Source of the DNA: Limnomonas spitsbergensis
Lineage: Eukaryota; Chlorophyta; Chlorophyceae; Chlamydomonadales
Direction: 5' to 3'
Length of the DNA stretch: 64,000 nucleotides
Assembly (NCBI GenBank): GCA_037349105.1
Contig: JAYJMM010000104.1
Coordinates: 3,816,001-3,880,000, forward strand
Of the stretch, positions 42,401 through 50,755 are shown one piece after another; the first letter of the stretch is position 1, and each line of letters starts with the position of its first letter. Under the pieces are notes generated by a model. That model had not been told where the DNA came from, ran no database searches, and saw nothing but the letters and a program-made list of their open reading frames with translations. Made by a program: the position numbers and the translations under genes.

Positions 42401-45400
42401 TTGAATGTATTTGTTACTCTGGTCACTCGTATCACTCATCATTTTCCTGCATGCCATATCCCAGGCAAGAAGCTGCACCATGTCTCTGAACATTACACTG
42501 CTTTTATTACGCTGGTCACCCCTCTCACTCTTACCATTCCTCCGCTTGCCAGGTCCGGGGCAAGAAGCTGCATCACTTCACTGGTAACTACAGGAAGTTC
42601 CTGGCGCAGCGTGCTGAGCGGGACGCGCAGCTGGCCGCCACCGCAGAAGCTCAGGTGCGACCCGCTGTCTATTTACCGTGCTTTGTTTAACGTGTTACAG
42701 CTACAAGTCAGGTACATCACAGCCTCCGGCCAAGGGGGCCTGGTGCAGCGTGGCCTGCTGTGTGGGCAACAGGCCGTTGGACAGCTAAGGCCTTGTCCCC
42801 ATCGACACAGGGGTAGCCCTGTGGCAGCCGACCATATGGGGTCTTCCGCACACTTGATCAAGCGTTACTTTCAGTGGTGATTAAATGTTAATTCATTGGT
42901 TCGTAAGTATTTATTTAGTGTTGATTGTGGCAAGTGTTCTTTCAAGTTTTATTGAGTTATTGAATTTACTTTATGAGGGTTGAAGGTTCAGAGTTCGGGT
43001 TTCTTTTCTGCATCCTCAAATACCCTCAAGCCTTAACCCTCGTTTTGCTCTCTCCTGCCCTCACTACGTGACCACAGACCTCAATTGATTTTGCCCTCCC
43101 CCCTTCCCACCCAATGCCTCTTATCCTCAATCGTTTTCTCCTTCCTCCTGCTCTCTGCCCTCCCCCCCATTCCCTCCCCATGACTGTTACCCTCCATCTT
43201 CTCCTCCTCCCTCCTGCCCTCTGCCTGCAGGCGGAGGAGATCGCCCGCCTGCAAGTCTTTGTGGACCGATTCGGTGCCAAGGTGAGAGGCGCATACCCTA
43301 AAACCTAAACTGTAAACCCTTAAACCTAAACCCTCAGCTTGTGGACCGATTTGGTGCCAAGGTGAGAGGCACATACCTCACACCCTAAACCCTGAACCCT
43401 AAACCCTAAACCCTAAGCTAGTGGACCGATTCTGTGCCAAGGTGAGAGGCGCATGCCCTTAACCCTAAACCCCAAACCCTTAACCCTTTACCCTATGCTA
43501 TTGGACCGATTTAGTGCCAAGATGAGAGGCGCATACCGTGGTCCTGGTTCAAGCGGGGAAAACGCCTGGCACCTCATTGAAACTGTCCTGTAGAATGTCG
43601 TGAGTGGGCTATCCTACTTTGGAATCGAACTGTTATGGTCTGAGCGGTACCTCACACCTCCTGCTTCGGCGGTGCGCGTAGTCTTTCTTTCTTGAGAGGC
43701 TCAGGGCATCAGGTGGTGAATATTTTCCCGTGTAGAACCAAGGGTGCAGAACCTAGGTTTTCAAACCAAACCCGGAATTCGAAACTGGACTTTCAATCTG
43801 CATGCCTGCCTGCTGTGTGTGTGCCTGCATTTCAGCACATGTGTGAGTCAGCGACTGGTGTGTCCAGCATTTTTACCAATATGGCAGACACCAGGGGATG
43901 GAAACGCTGCTCTCCTCCGTTTTATTCTCTCCCTCTCTTCAATGTTCTCCCAATCCTCGTAGGCAGGCTTCCTTTCATAATATGTGGACACGCTCGATCT
44001 GCGATCCTCCGTGCGAACCCTAAACCTTAAACCCTCAACCCCGGCTTCTCCTGCAGGCCAGCAAGGCCACTCAGGCCCAGAGCCGAGTCAAGATGATCGA
44101 CAAGCTCAAGGACAAGCAAGTGATCGCCCCACTGACAGCCACAGCTGCTGGACCCGGTGACGCAAAGAAGGTGGGCCTTAGAAGCAGTGACGCTTTTGTA
44201 GTGAGTGCTTCGGCCTTAGCAGCAGTGTTACTATTGGTGAATGCTCCGGCCTTACAAGCAGTGCTTGTTTTATTGTGTGGCTTCGGCCTTAGGCTGTGCT
44301 TATTTTAGTGAGTGCTTCGGCCTTAGAAGAATTGTTTATTTTACTCAGTGCTTGGGTCTAAAACATATGTGTATATTTTAGCGAGTGCTTCGGCCTTAGA
44401 AGAAGTGTTTTTTTTCTAGTGAGTGCTTCAGCTGCACTTCTGCTATAATCCGGCCTACGGCAGGCAGGTCTTGGTGCGGCAAGGTGCCAGCTGTTTGGGA
44501 TACCCGGCCATGGGATACCATCCGCAGGTGAGGGTCAAGGATGTGTCCCAATCAGCCCGGTGTTGGCCGCCTGGCCACCACACGCTTTACAGAATCTTAG
44601 GGATTGCGCATGTTGCAGAAAAATGCTGTGTCACCAAAATAATCAGGCCGCCAGGCGGCCCTCCAAGAGTGGCTTGGTGGGCTGTACAGCAAGCAAGGTG
44701 TGGGGAGAAGGTTTACGCAGATTTTACTACCAAGGTAGCACGACACGGCACGATACAGCACAGGTGTATCCAGGTTGTACCCCCAATCTACCCTCCTGTG
44801 CCTGTCAAGTAACCCTGCAGCTTCCCAGGTGTAATCCAGGCATAATCCAGGTGTAATCCAGGTGTAATCCAGGCATAATCCAGGTGTAATCCAGGTGTAA
44901 TCCAGGTGTAACCCAGGTGTAACCCCATCTACCCTCATGTGCCTGGCAGGTGACTCTGAAGCTTCCCAAAGCCCCGTCGTGTCACACAGAGGTGCTGGTC
45001 CTGAAGGACGCAGCGTTGGGTTGGGGCCAGCCCTCCTCCCCATCAGCGGCCCCACTCATTGGGGGCATCGACCTGACGGTCAAGAGGGGTCAGCGGATCC
45101 TGGTGCTGGGGCCTAATGGAGCAGGTGGGTGTCAGATGGGCAGGTGGGCGCAGGGCAAGGGCTGATTGCGACACACCGTTCATACCGGTAGACGGCCGTT
45201 TGAGTGATACAGTTCATACTGAATCCACTTTTCTGAACCCCTGTGTATCGTTAGAAGGCCGTTTGCATCACACCTTTCATTTTCAATCCACTTTTTCCAC
45301 CCTGTGTACCTGTGGACATCTGCTTCCATCACGCTCCTTTGTGCCTGGCCACCGCTCCTCCCAACCCTTTAACCCAAATCTGTGTCCCCGCCCGGCTGCC

Positions 45401-48400
45401 TGCAGGCAAGTCCACGCTGATCAAGGCGCTGGGAGGCTCCCTGGCCCTCTGGTCTGGCAACCGGAAGGTCGGGGACGGCGCCAAGATCTCCGTCTTCTCG
45501 CAGGACTTGGCGCAGGACCTGCCGCTTGAGCAGACGGCGCTGAGCTATGTGGAGGAGAAGGCGCGCAAGGAGGACCCCGGCATCACGATCGAGAAGTGCA
45601 GACAGGCCCTGGGCGCGCTAGGCATACAGAACAGTATGGCACTGCAGAAGATCGGTGGGTGAAATCAGCTGCCTGTCTGCCCACCTGCCTGCCTGCATAC
45701 CTGCCTGTCTGCTTACCTTCCTGCCTTTCTGCCTGCCTTTCTGCCTGCCTACCTGCTTGCCTGTCTGCCCACCTACCTGCTTGCTATGAGCTGCCTATCC
45801 CCTGCCTGCTTGCCTACCTGCAAGGGAGGGCAGCAAGGTGCCTGAGCTGCTGTTGCATCTCCTGCTTATCACCAAGCAATGTACAACGATTCCAAACCCA
45901 TTATGTCAAGATCCGGTACTCATGCCAATGCTGTAAATGCGATTTGCCTTCCATCCAAAATGAAGATGTTCAGGGTGAAGGGTTCATTTTTCAACAATTT
46001 CTCAATAGCCAGCGCCAGGTTCAGCTAATAAATGGCGAGTTTTCTCTATTTTCGCTCGATTTCCCCAAATAGAACTTCTGCACTAGGGAAGGCTATTTAA
46101 ATCAGGGGTTTAAATCAGGGGTTTAAATCAGGGGTTTAAATCAGGGGTTTAAATCTATGTTACAAATTCTGATATACCGGTAACATGCTATACATTTTTC
46201 CTCGTCAGGATTTGCTTCACTTGTGCGTTACTTCCTGCAGGTGTGCTGAGTGGCGGAGAGAAGGCGCGCGTGGCACTCGCTGCGTTCGCTCTCGTGCCGT
46301 GTAACGTGCTGCTGCTGGATGAGGCCAGCAACCACCTCGACGCAGCAACCATCAACGTGAGGAAGCCAGGGGGGGAGGTTGCAGGGCGCGAAATGCAGCT
46401 GCCGTATGTCGTGTTTCAACGGGCTGGCAAGCACGAGCCTGTCCTGGTTTGGCCTCCAATCCCCCCCCCTCCTGCTGGCACGCAAAACGACATGGGAAAT
46501 CGTGAATTAGCTTGTGCCCCTTATGTGTGGCAGGTGCTGACCGTGGCCTCTGAACCCTGAATTCTTAACTTTGAACTCATCACCCTGAACCCTGAACCTT
46601 CAACCACCTGTGACACTTAACCTGAACCCTAATGCGTTGTAGGTGCTGACAGGTGCCTCTAAACCCTGCCCCCTCAACTTTGAACTTGTAAACCCTGAAT
46701 TATGGACCTTCAACCACCTGTGACACTGAACCTGAACCCTAATGCGTTGTAGGTGCTGACAGGGGCCCTTCAAGACTTCCAAGGGGCAATCGTGGCCATC
46801 ACCCATAAGTGAGTTGTGATCTGCCCGGCTGAAGATCAGTCGAATCAGACTCAAACAGCTGGAAAAAGTGAGAAATGGCATGGGGCTGGTCTTTTTGCAA
46901 GGATAAACTCCCCGAGACAGCCTTGAACACCAGCTTGTGTGTGTGGGGGGGGGGGGGTTGTATTCGCCTTGCGTTCTCTTTTCTCTCCTTCCATCTCCTT
47001 TGTTTCTGGAGTGTGCGGCTTCCGCCGAGCTGCTTTGTTGCTTGTTGCTAGACTCTCGCGTGTGACTCTCCCTGCTACACCGGACCCCTGCTGCTTCCTG
47101 ATATTCTGCCCTTCCTCACCAGGCTTGCTTTGGTGGCCTGCCTCAATGTTTTCACGGGCCTGCCCCCTGCAGATGCCTTGCTGTACTCCTCAGTCCTGCT
47201 TTTCTCCCCTGTCTCTATGCTTCCTCTTACCTCCCCCCTGCTGATGCCTCACCCCATTCCTCAGCCCTGCTTTTGCGGCCTGTCTCGATGCCACCACTGG
47301 CTCCCACTCCCCAGCCCTGCCTTTGCCACCAGCTGAAAATGCTTCCACTGACCTGCCCACTGCTGCTGTATCACCCCGCCCATCAGCCCTGCGTTTGCAG
47401 CCAGCCTCAACGCAACACACATCCTGCGTGTTGCGAACGGCACTGCAACGCTTGCCGACAAGCTCGGCGATCTGAAGGCGTCAGACTTCGACCATTCGCC
47501 CAGCAAGGTGGGTTGCCCATTGATTGTTTCGGCTGCAAGTCCACCTTACGGCAAGGCACCCCTGGACTGCAAAGGGCCCCAGTGGGGCCAAAGTTTGACC
47601 AGGCTACAGACGTGGGCACAAGCAGCATGGCTGGCCACGCATGGGGCCCTGTGCCTGAGGCCTGGAGGTAGCTGAACTCTAGCTGAACTCTAGCTGGATT
47701 GTAGGGAAGCCATGGTGAAGAATCTCTGACGTCACCTACCAGCTGACCGTCTAGACTAGGGTTTGGGTTGAGGGTTTAGAGATAAGTTTAGAATCTCTGA
47801 CGTCACCTACTAGCTGACCGTCTAGGACGAGGGTTAAGGGTTCAGGGTCAAGATATATGTAGAATCACTGACGTCACCTACTAGCTGACCATCGAGGACG
47901 AGGGTTAAGGGTTCAGGGTCAAGATATATGTAGAATCACTGACGTCACCTACTAGCTGACCATCGAGGACGAGGGTTCAGGGTTCAGGGTCAAGATATAT
48001 GTAGAATCACTGACGTCACCTACTAGCTGACCATCGAGGACAGATGCGTAAGGCAGACAGAGCGTCTTGATGCTGTGCCTGTGTCCTCATCTTGGGTGTG
48101 CAGCCGCGACCATTGGATGCCACAAGGGAATCGGTGTTCCCAGGTTGTGGCCACCACAGCCGCAGGCGGCTGCAGTTCAGACGACGAGGGGGCCGTGTTC
48201 CTAACATACGTTCCCGCCGCGATCGCAGGCTGCTGCAGCCAAGGGGACCGGCAAGTCTGGAAGAGGCTCCAAGGGCAAGGCGGCGCCTCCCGCTGACCTC
48301 ACTCGGCCCGCGGCAACAAGCAGCAGCAGCAGCAGTGTATCGTCTGCCTCGAGCTCAGCCCCGTCCCCCTCGCCTGCCGCACCTACTAAGAAACGCTCGA

Positions 48401-49307
48401 GCTTGTCATGGAAGGAGCAGGAGGAGTACAAGCTGCTGGCCAAGGAGGTTTCGATGCTGACGAGCAAGCGGGAAACGCTGCAGCAGGTGGTCGGCAAGCT
48501 GGCGTCCGGCCGGGGGGCGGATTTTAAGGCGATGGAGAAGCGGAGCATGGAGCTGGCCATGGTGCAGGACCAGCTGGACAGCAAGGAACTCAGGTGGGTT
48601 CAGGATCCAATAATTAGGGGGTGGGGGGCAAACTGGACTAGCTGAGGGAACACAAATACTTGTTGGGTTGAGTGTTTGAAGTCAAGAGTTTTGGAGACCC
48701 CGGTGTACAGCAAGGAGCTTTGGTGGGTTAGAGTTAAGGGTTTAGGAGACCCAGATGTACAGGAAGGAGATCTGGTGGGTTAGGGTTTAGGAGAACCAGG
48801 TGTACAGCAAGGAACTTCGGTTGGTTAGGGTTTCGGTTTTGGGGTATAGGAGACCCAGGTGTACAGCAAGGAGCTTTGGTGGGTTAGGGGTTAGGAGACC
48901 CAGGTGTACAAGAAGGAGCTCTGGTGGGTTAGGGGTTGGGGTTCTGAAGACCCAGGTGTACAAGAAGGAGCTCTGGTGGGTCAGGGTTGAGGTTTGGGGG
49001 TTGAGGAGACCCAGATGTACAGGAAGGAGCTCTGGTGGGTTAAGGTTTAGATGAACAAGCTGGACAGCTAGGAACTCAGGTGAAAGGCAGGTCTCTTCTT
49101 GAGGGAGGGGGGAGGTCAGGGCGGGATTTCCGTGTGGAATGCGGGACCGCGGTCTCTGTTGTGCCGTTTCTAGTGCCGTTTTATGTAATACGATTTACGG
49201 TGCGGTGCACGCTAGAGATTGAGGAAAACCAGTTTTCCAGATTGCACAACTCCTCCGTTTTCACGTGCAGGTGGTTGGAGCTGGCTGAGATCGTCGGCGA
49301 CATTTGA
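28669..49307 (+). CDS. Plastid-type ABC-F ATPase, 16 exons, 786 aa
   Basis: Soluble tandem-ATPase of the ABC-F (GCN20/EttA-like) group; family members act on ribosomes. Exons: 28669-28968, 30202-30327, 31021-31189, 32873-33033, 39998-40081, 40521-40655, 42553-42654, 43231-43281, 44057-44170, 44950-45124, 45406-45654, 46241-46356, 46753-46808, 47387-47507, 48229-48593, 49271-49307; all phases fit. Residues 1 to about 85 are Ser/Arg/Ala-rich, transit-peptide-like. Domain 1: Walker [10 protein letters not shown] (124-132), [15 protein letters not shown] (from 248), DEPTNHLD (281-288), SHDEQ switch. Domain 2: GPNGAGKST (468-476), [11 protein letters not shown] (558), [12 protein letters not shown] (578-589), AITHN. 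C-terminal coiled coil with [19 protein letters not shown]. Oddity: [12 protein letters not shown] sits between LSP and the Walker B LLLL. Introns total 18 kb and most carry exon-edge repeats. Confidence 0.95.
28930..29095 (+). repeat. Duplicated exon-1 donor of the ABC-F gene
   Basis: The exon end GGGTGCTACCATGGTCGTGG then GTGTGGGTACAG|GTGGGC is copied at about 29053-29095 as GGGTGCTACCTTGGTGGTGG then GTGTGGGTCCAG|GCGAGC. The copied donor has become GC. Confidence 0.85.
29590..29700 (+). repeat. 16-bp tandem repeat
   Basis: About 7 copies of GGTAATTCAGATATAA-like units in ABC-F intron 1. Confidence 0.9.
29760..29865 (+). repeat. CTG trinucleotide repeat
   Basis: About 14 uninterrupted CTG units flanked by diverged ones (GATGCTGATGCCGATG upstream, TTGCTACTGCTG downstream), in ABC-F intron 1. 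The poly-Leu ORF over it is spurious. Confidence 0.9.
30415..30780 (+). repeat. 19-bp minisatellite, about 19 copies
   Basis: Units such as GGGGCACCAGCATGCGCAT, with variants GGGGCGCTGG and GGTGTGCCGG, in ABC-F intron 2. ORFs are open on both strands but show only the repeat. Each unit contains ATGCGCAT, a self-complementary octamer. Confidence 0.9.
31165..32055 (+). repeat. G-rich array grown from the ABC-F exon-3 donor
   Basis: Exon 3 ends CAATGGAGAGGG|GTGAGAGG. The string CAATGGAGAGGGGTGAGAGG recurs roughly 20 times through 890 bp, usually every 32-33 bp with GTGTGTGTGGGGG or TTGGGGTTGGGG spacers. Every unit is a potential donor. The middle part (31200-31500) is degenerate G-runs. Confidence 0.92.
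32320..32872 (+). repeat. Pyrimidine-rich array leading to the ABC-F exon-4 acceptor
   Basis: About 10 units containing CATACCTCCCGCTCCTATTG then CTATACCTCCACACC. The last partial unit, CATACCTCCCCCTCCTGCTG then CAG, is the real polypyrimidine tract and acceptor of exon 4 (32873). So the array multiplies the acceptor's polypyrimidine tract rather than exon sequence. Confidence 0.85.
33034..33534. repeat. First part of ABC-F intron 4: local duplications
   Basis: GGCGTGGGAGGAGAG and GGTAGGTGCATGGTGAAGGG each occur twice about 110 bp apart. GTCTTTAGTATCCAGG occurs twice at about 33300 and 33420. A GA/TC microsatellite follows at 33450-33530. Confidence 0.75.
33535..39997 (+). repeat. ~73-bp array, nearly 90 copies, grown from the ABC-F exon-5 acceptor
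   Basis: Each unit reads C-run (about 8-18), TGTGCCCTAAATGTCCACTT, ACCCATGTGTGTGCAG, then ATGAGGATTGCGCTGTCTCT and CCTC. The last unit runs into the real exon 5, CAG|ATGAGGATTGCGTTGGCTCG, which encodes [10 protein letters not shown] of the ABC signature helix. The exon-like 24 bases in the array encode MRIALSLL. Most units keep an intact CAG acceptor; some have CAC. Downstream of each ATG the C-run length sets the frame and a TAA follows in one frame, so only the last acceptor gives product. About 6.4 kb of near-identical units. Confidence 0.97.
40050..40240 (+). repeat. Three copies of the ABC-F exon-5 donor
   Basis: Exon 5 ends GTCTGCTGCTGTTG|GTGAGGGG. Copies GGTTGCTGCTGTTGGTGTGG (about 40140) and GGTTGCTCTTGTTGGGAAGG (about 40219) follow, each preceded by GGGCTATGG...TGTGGCAG. 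The last has lost its GT. Confidence 0.8.
40265..40420 (-). repeat. Dispersed repeat family copy, reverse orientation (type A)
   Basis: Reverse complement order of the landmarks: GGATACAAACCTGGACCAGC, GTAACCACAGCCGGGGCC, GAGATGTAGCC. ABC-F intron 5. Confidence 0.6.
40425..40575 (+). repeat. Duplicated ABC-F exon-6 acceptor
   Basis: CCCTGCCCTCATAG|GACGAG then CCCACCAACCACCTGGACAG (real exon 6 at 40521) is preceded by a decayed copy at about 40429: CCCTGCCCTCATGGTACGAG then CTTACCGGCCACCTAGGCAG. The copy has lost the AG. Confidence 0.85.
40630..40850 (+). repeat. Duplicated ABC-F exon-6 donor
   Basis: GCTTGTGACCACATTGTGGAG|GTGCGGGAGAGG is copied at about 40770 as GCTTGCGACCACGTTATTGAG|GTGCGGGAAAGG. 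A GGCGATTT..AAAGCTT..TTTTCTCC segment is also doubled. Confidence 0.85.
41000..41071. repeat. 33-bp-stem hairpin in ABC-F intron 6
   Basis: Arm 41000-41032 (starts ATTGGTACGAGCTGC) pairs with 41039-41071 with three mismatches and a 6-nt loop (TGTACA). The compact size is like a small-RNA precursor or a young fold-back element. Confidence 0.85.
41135..41285 (+). repeat. Dispersed repeat family copy (type A)
   Basis: GACTCAGCTGCATATCAGCT, AGAGGCCCCAGGTGTGG, GGCCGGTCCAGGTTTCGTCC, CAATCGGGCCTCTG and GTCGCAGGGG; one of the best preserved copies. ABC-F intron 6. Confidence 0.7.
41840..42590 (+). repeat. ~100-bp array, 8 copies, of the ABC-F exon-7 acceptor
   Basis: Exon 7 starts TTGCCAG|GTCCGGGGCAAGAAG then CTGCATCACTTCACTGG. 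Earlier copies, e.g. TTGCCAGGTTTGGGGCAAGA (42354), occur near 41850, 41945, 42040, 42145, 42242, 42352 and 42455, with spacers rich in CACTC and TATCACTC. Some copies keep an AG acceptor, others do not. Confidence 0.9.
43231..43540 (+). repeat. ~80-bp x 4 array of the ABC-F exon-8 donor
   Basis: Exon 8 ends GTGGACCGATTCGGTGCCAAG|GTGAGAGGC. Copies at about 43339, 43421 and 43500 carry GTGGACCGATTTGGTGCC, GTGGACCGATTCTGTGCC and TTGGACCGATTTAGTGCC. Spacers are CCCTAAACC telomere-like. The last donor is mutated (AAGATGAG). Confidence 0.92.
44165..44430 (+). repeat. ~45-bp repeats just inside the ABC-F exon-9 donor
   Basis: Units with GTGAGTGCTTCGGCCTTAGA and AGCAGTG occur about six times beginning at the donor (AAGAAG|GTGGGCCTTAGAAGC). 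Each unit carries a donor-like GTGAGTG. Confidence 0.8.
44785..44975 (+). repeat. Exon-10 acceptor copy plus 11-12-bp repeat
   Basis: CTACCCTCATGTGCCTGGCAG|GTGACTCTGAAGCTTCCC is preceded by CTACCCTCCTGTGCCTGTCA and AGTAACCCTGCAGCTTCCC at about 44791. Between them lie about 10 copies of AGGTGTAATCC / AGGCATAATCC. Confidence 0.85.
45670..45800 (+). repeat. CTGCCTGT/CTGCCTAC microsatellite
   Basis: Imperfect tetranucleotide tract just inside ABC-F intron 11. Confidence 0.85.
46090..46156 (+). repeat. 13-bp tandem repeat
   Basis: Five copies of AGGGGTTTAAATC in ABC-F intron 11. Confidence 0.92.
46525..46775 (+). repeat. Three copies of the ABC-F exon-13 acceptor
   Basis: TTGTAG|GTGCTGACAGGGGCCC (real, 46753) is preceded by TTGTAGGTGCTGACAGGTGCC (about 46638) and GGCAGGTGCTGACCGTGGCC (about 46531). 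Spacers contain CCCTGAACCCTGAACC telomere-like sequence. Confidence 0.9.
47105..47415 (+). repeat. About five copies of the ABC-F exon-14 acceptor
   Basis: CAG|CCCTGCGTTTGCAGCC then AGCCTCAACGC (47387) is preceded by CAGCCCTGCCTTTGCCACCA (47315), CAGCCCTGCTTTTGCGGCCT (47264), CAGTCCTGCTTTTCTCCCCT (47201) and CAGGCTTGCTTTGGTGGCCT (47120). All keep the AG acceptor. Confidence 0.88.
47530..47700 (-). repeat. Dispersed repeat family copy, reverse (type A)
   Basis: GGGGCCAAAGTTTGACCAGG, AGCAGCATGGCTGGCCAC and GGAGGTAGCTGAACTCTAGC in reverse order. ABC-F intron 14. Confidence 0.65.
47720..48045 (+). repeat. ~70-bp x 5 repeat with CGTCACCTACTAGCTGACC
   Basis: Five tandem units in ABC-F intron 14, with a telomere-like GAGGGTTAAGGGTTCAGGGT segment. 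No match to an exon edge seen. Confidence 0.9.
48570..49085 (+). repeat. About nine copies of the ABC-F exon-15 donor
   Basis: Exon 15 ends GACAGCAAGGAACTCAG|GTGGGTT. Copies such as TACAGCAAGGAGCTTTGGTG then GGTTAGGG follow every 50-60 bp to about 49050, where GACAGCTAGGAACTCAGGTG closes the array. Spacers hold GGGTTTAGGAGACCCAGGTG. Confidence 0.92.
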
Positions 49308-50755
49308 AGTGTGGTTATGTCATTACAGTGATATCACGATTGAGTGGAGATGACAGGCGTGTCCGAAATGAGTCTGCCATTGAGTGCTTGGGCGCTTGTA
49401 GGCTTGGCAAGGGAGACTACGTCGGAGTGCTGCTGTAAGAGCAGCGGGGCTCAGCTCGTATGCTTCCTGCTCAACAATTATTTCCATGTCTGCTTCTGGC
49501 AGAACCTTCAGTGACTTACTTTTTTGAATCCAAAGAATGGCGTGACATGCACAGTGGTTCACTGGGTAGCATTGTGAGAAATACGAACTACCGGTATTTG
49601 TCTTGAAAGTTGAAACAGACAAGCGGTGGGAGGGTTGTGAGGGTCAGGGGTTCAGAACGGTGCCAACCCGCTGGGGTTAAGAGTGTTTGCACTGGCGAGC
49701 CTGGCCCAGAGGTGTAACGTCATTAACTGGTGAGCCTGGGGCATACTGGCATCTTGGCAGCCCTCCACACCGCTGTCTATTTCAGAGCGCCTCTGCCAAA
49801 ATCCAGCTATGCAACACAGTGTACGGCTCTCAAACCACAGGTTGTGTGTTGAGTGTACAATTTGCACCGTAGGTTTAGAACGGTGCATACCCGCTGGGCC
49901 CTGCTGGACGTGTGGGGCTGGTAGGAAATGACTAAGGTCAAGTCCAGCTACCATACCCACCCAGGACTGTGGTGCAGCCACTGCAGCCATGCCACCCTCC
50001 TATGTGAGGAGTGCAGGATCATCAGCGATCTAGACAGGGGGGGAGAGAAGAATGCGTGGCGGGAAAGATCCCTCAACCTTTCGGTATCTATGCCACCATT
50101 TCCCCCTGAAACATGTCATGGATACTCTTCACCTAGGCTGAGCTTCATAGAGAACCCAGCAACACAAATGAACATGACGGCCATACTATTCGTGTACACT
50201 GCGTGTCTCTGATTTGGCAACAGGCCCATCATGTAGCACACAACGTGTATTGTGTAGTAATTTGTGCTCGAACCAGTTGGTGGGCACCAATCCCATGCTC
50301 AAAATGTGATGCTCTGCCAAAACGTACCGGTAAGCAAATCTTAAATTCAGGGTCTACAGATAATGGACACAAAAACAGCTATCCCTTTACAAAATAATAA
50401 GAATTTACCGACCCACCTACCAAGGATTCGGGACAGAGGGGGGCAAAAGACTCGGAAAGGCATGGAAACAAGTCACGGGCAGGGAAGGGGGGGCGGGGAC
50501 TTGACTTCCCTGACTTAGTCCCTGCATGCCATGCACTGCATGGCAGGTAAAGGGCCGCCTCTCAACGGATATGCGCATGACCAAGCTGAAACCATCGCCT
50601 GAAACCATTGCTTCAGGACAGCCTCGCATGCCTGAACCTGAGTTTGAGCCTCCTGAATCTTAACCAAACAGGTCACAGCTGGACCCTAATGGCGTCCACA
50701 CCCAAGCCTGGTACTATATACTACTATTCACTCTTCTGGGCCCTTGAAATCGCCG
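49308..50755. other. Convergent intergenic region ABC-F / alpha-beta hydrolase
   Basis: About 1.45 kb between two gene 3' ends. A GGTTTAGAACGGTGCATACC-like segment occurs twice (about 49653 and 49870). No gene recognised. Confidence 0.55.
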
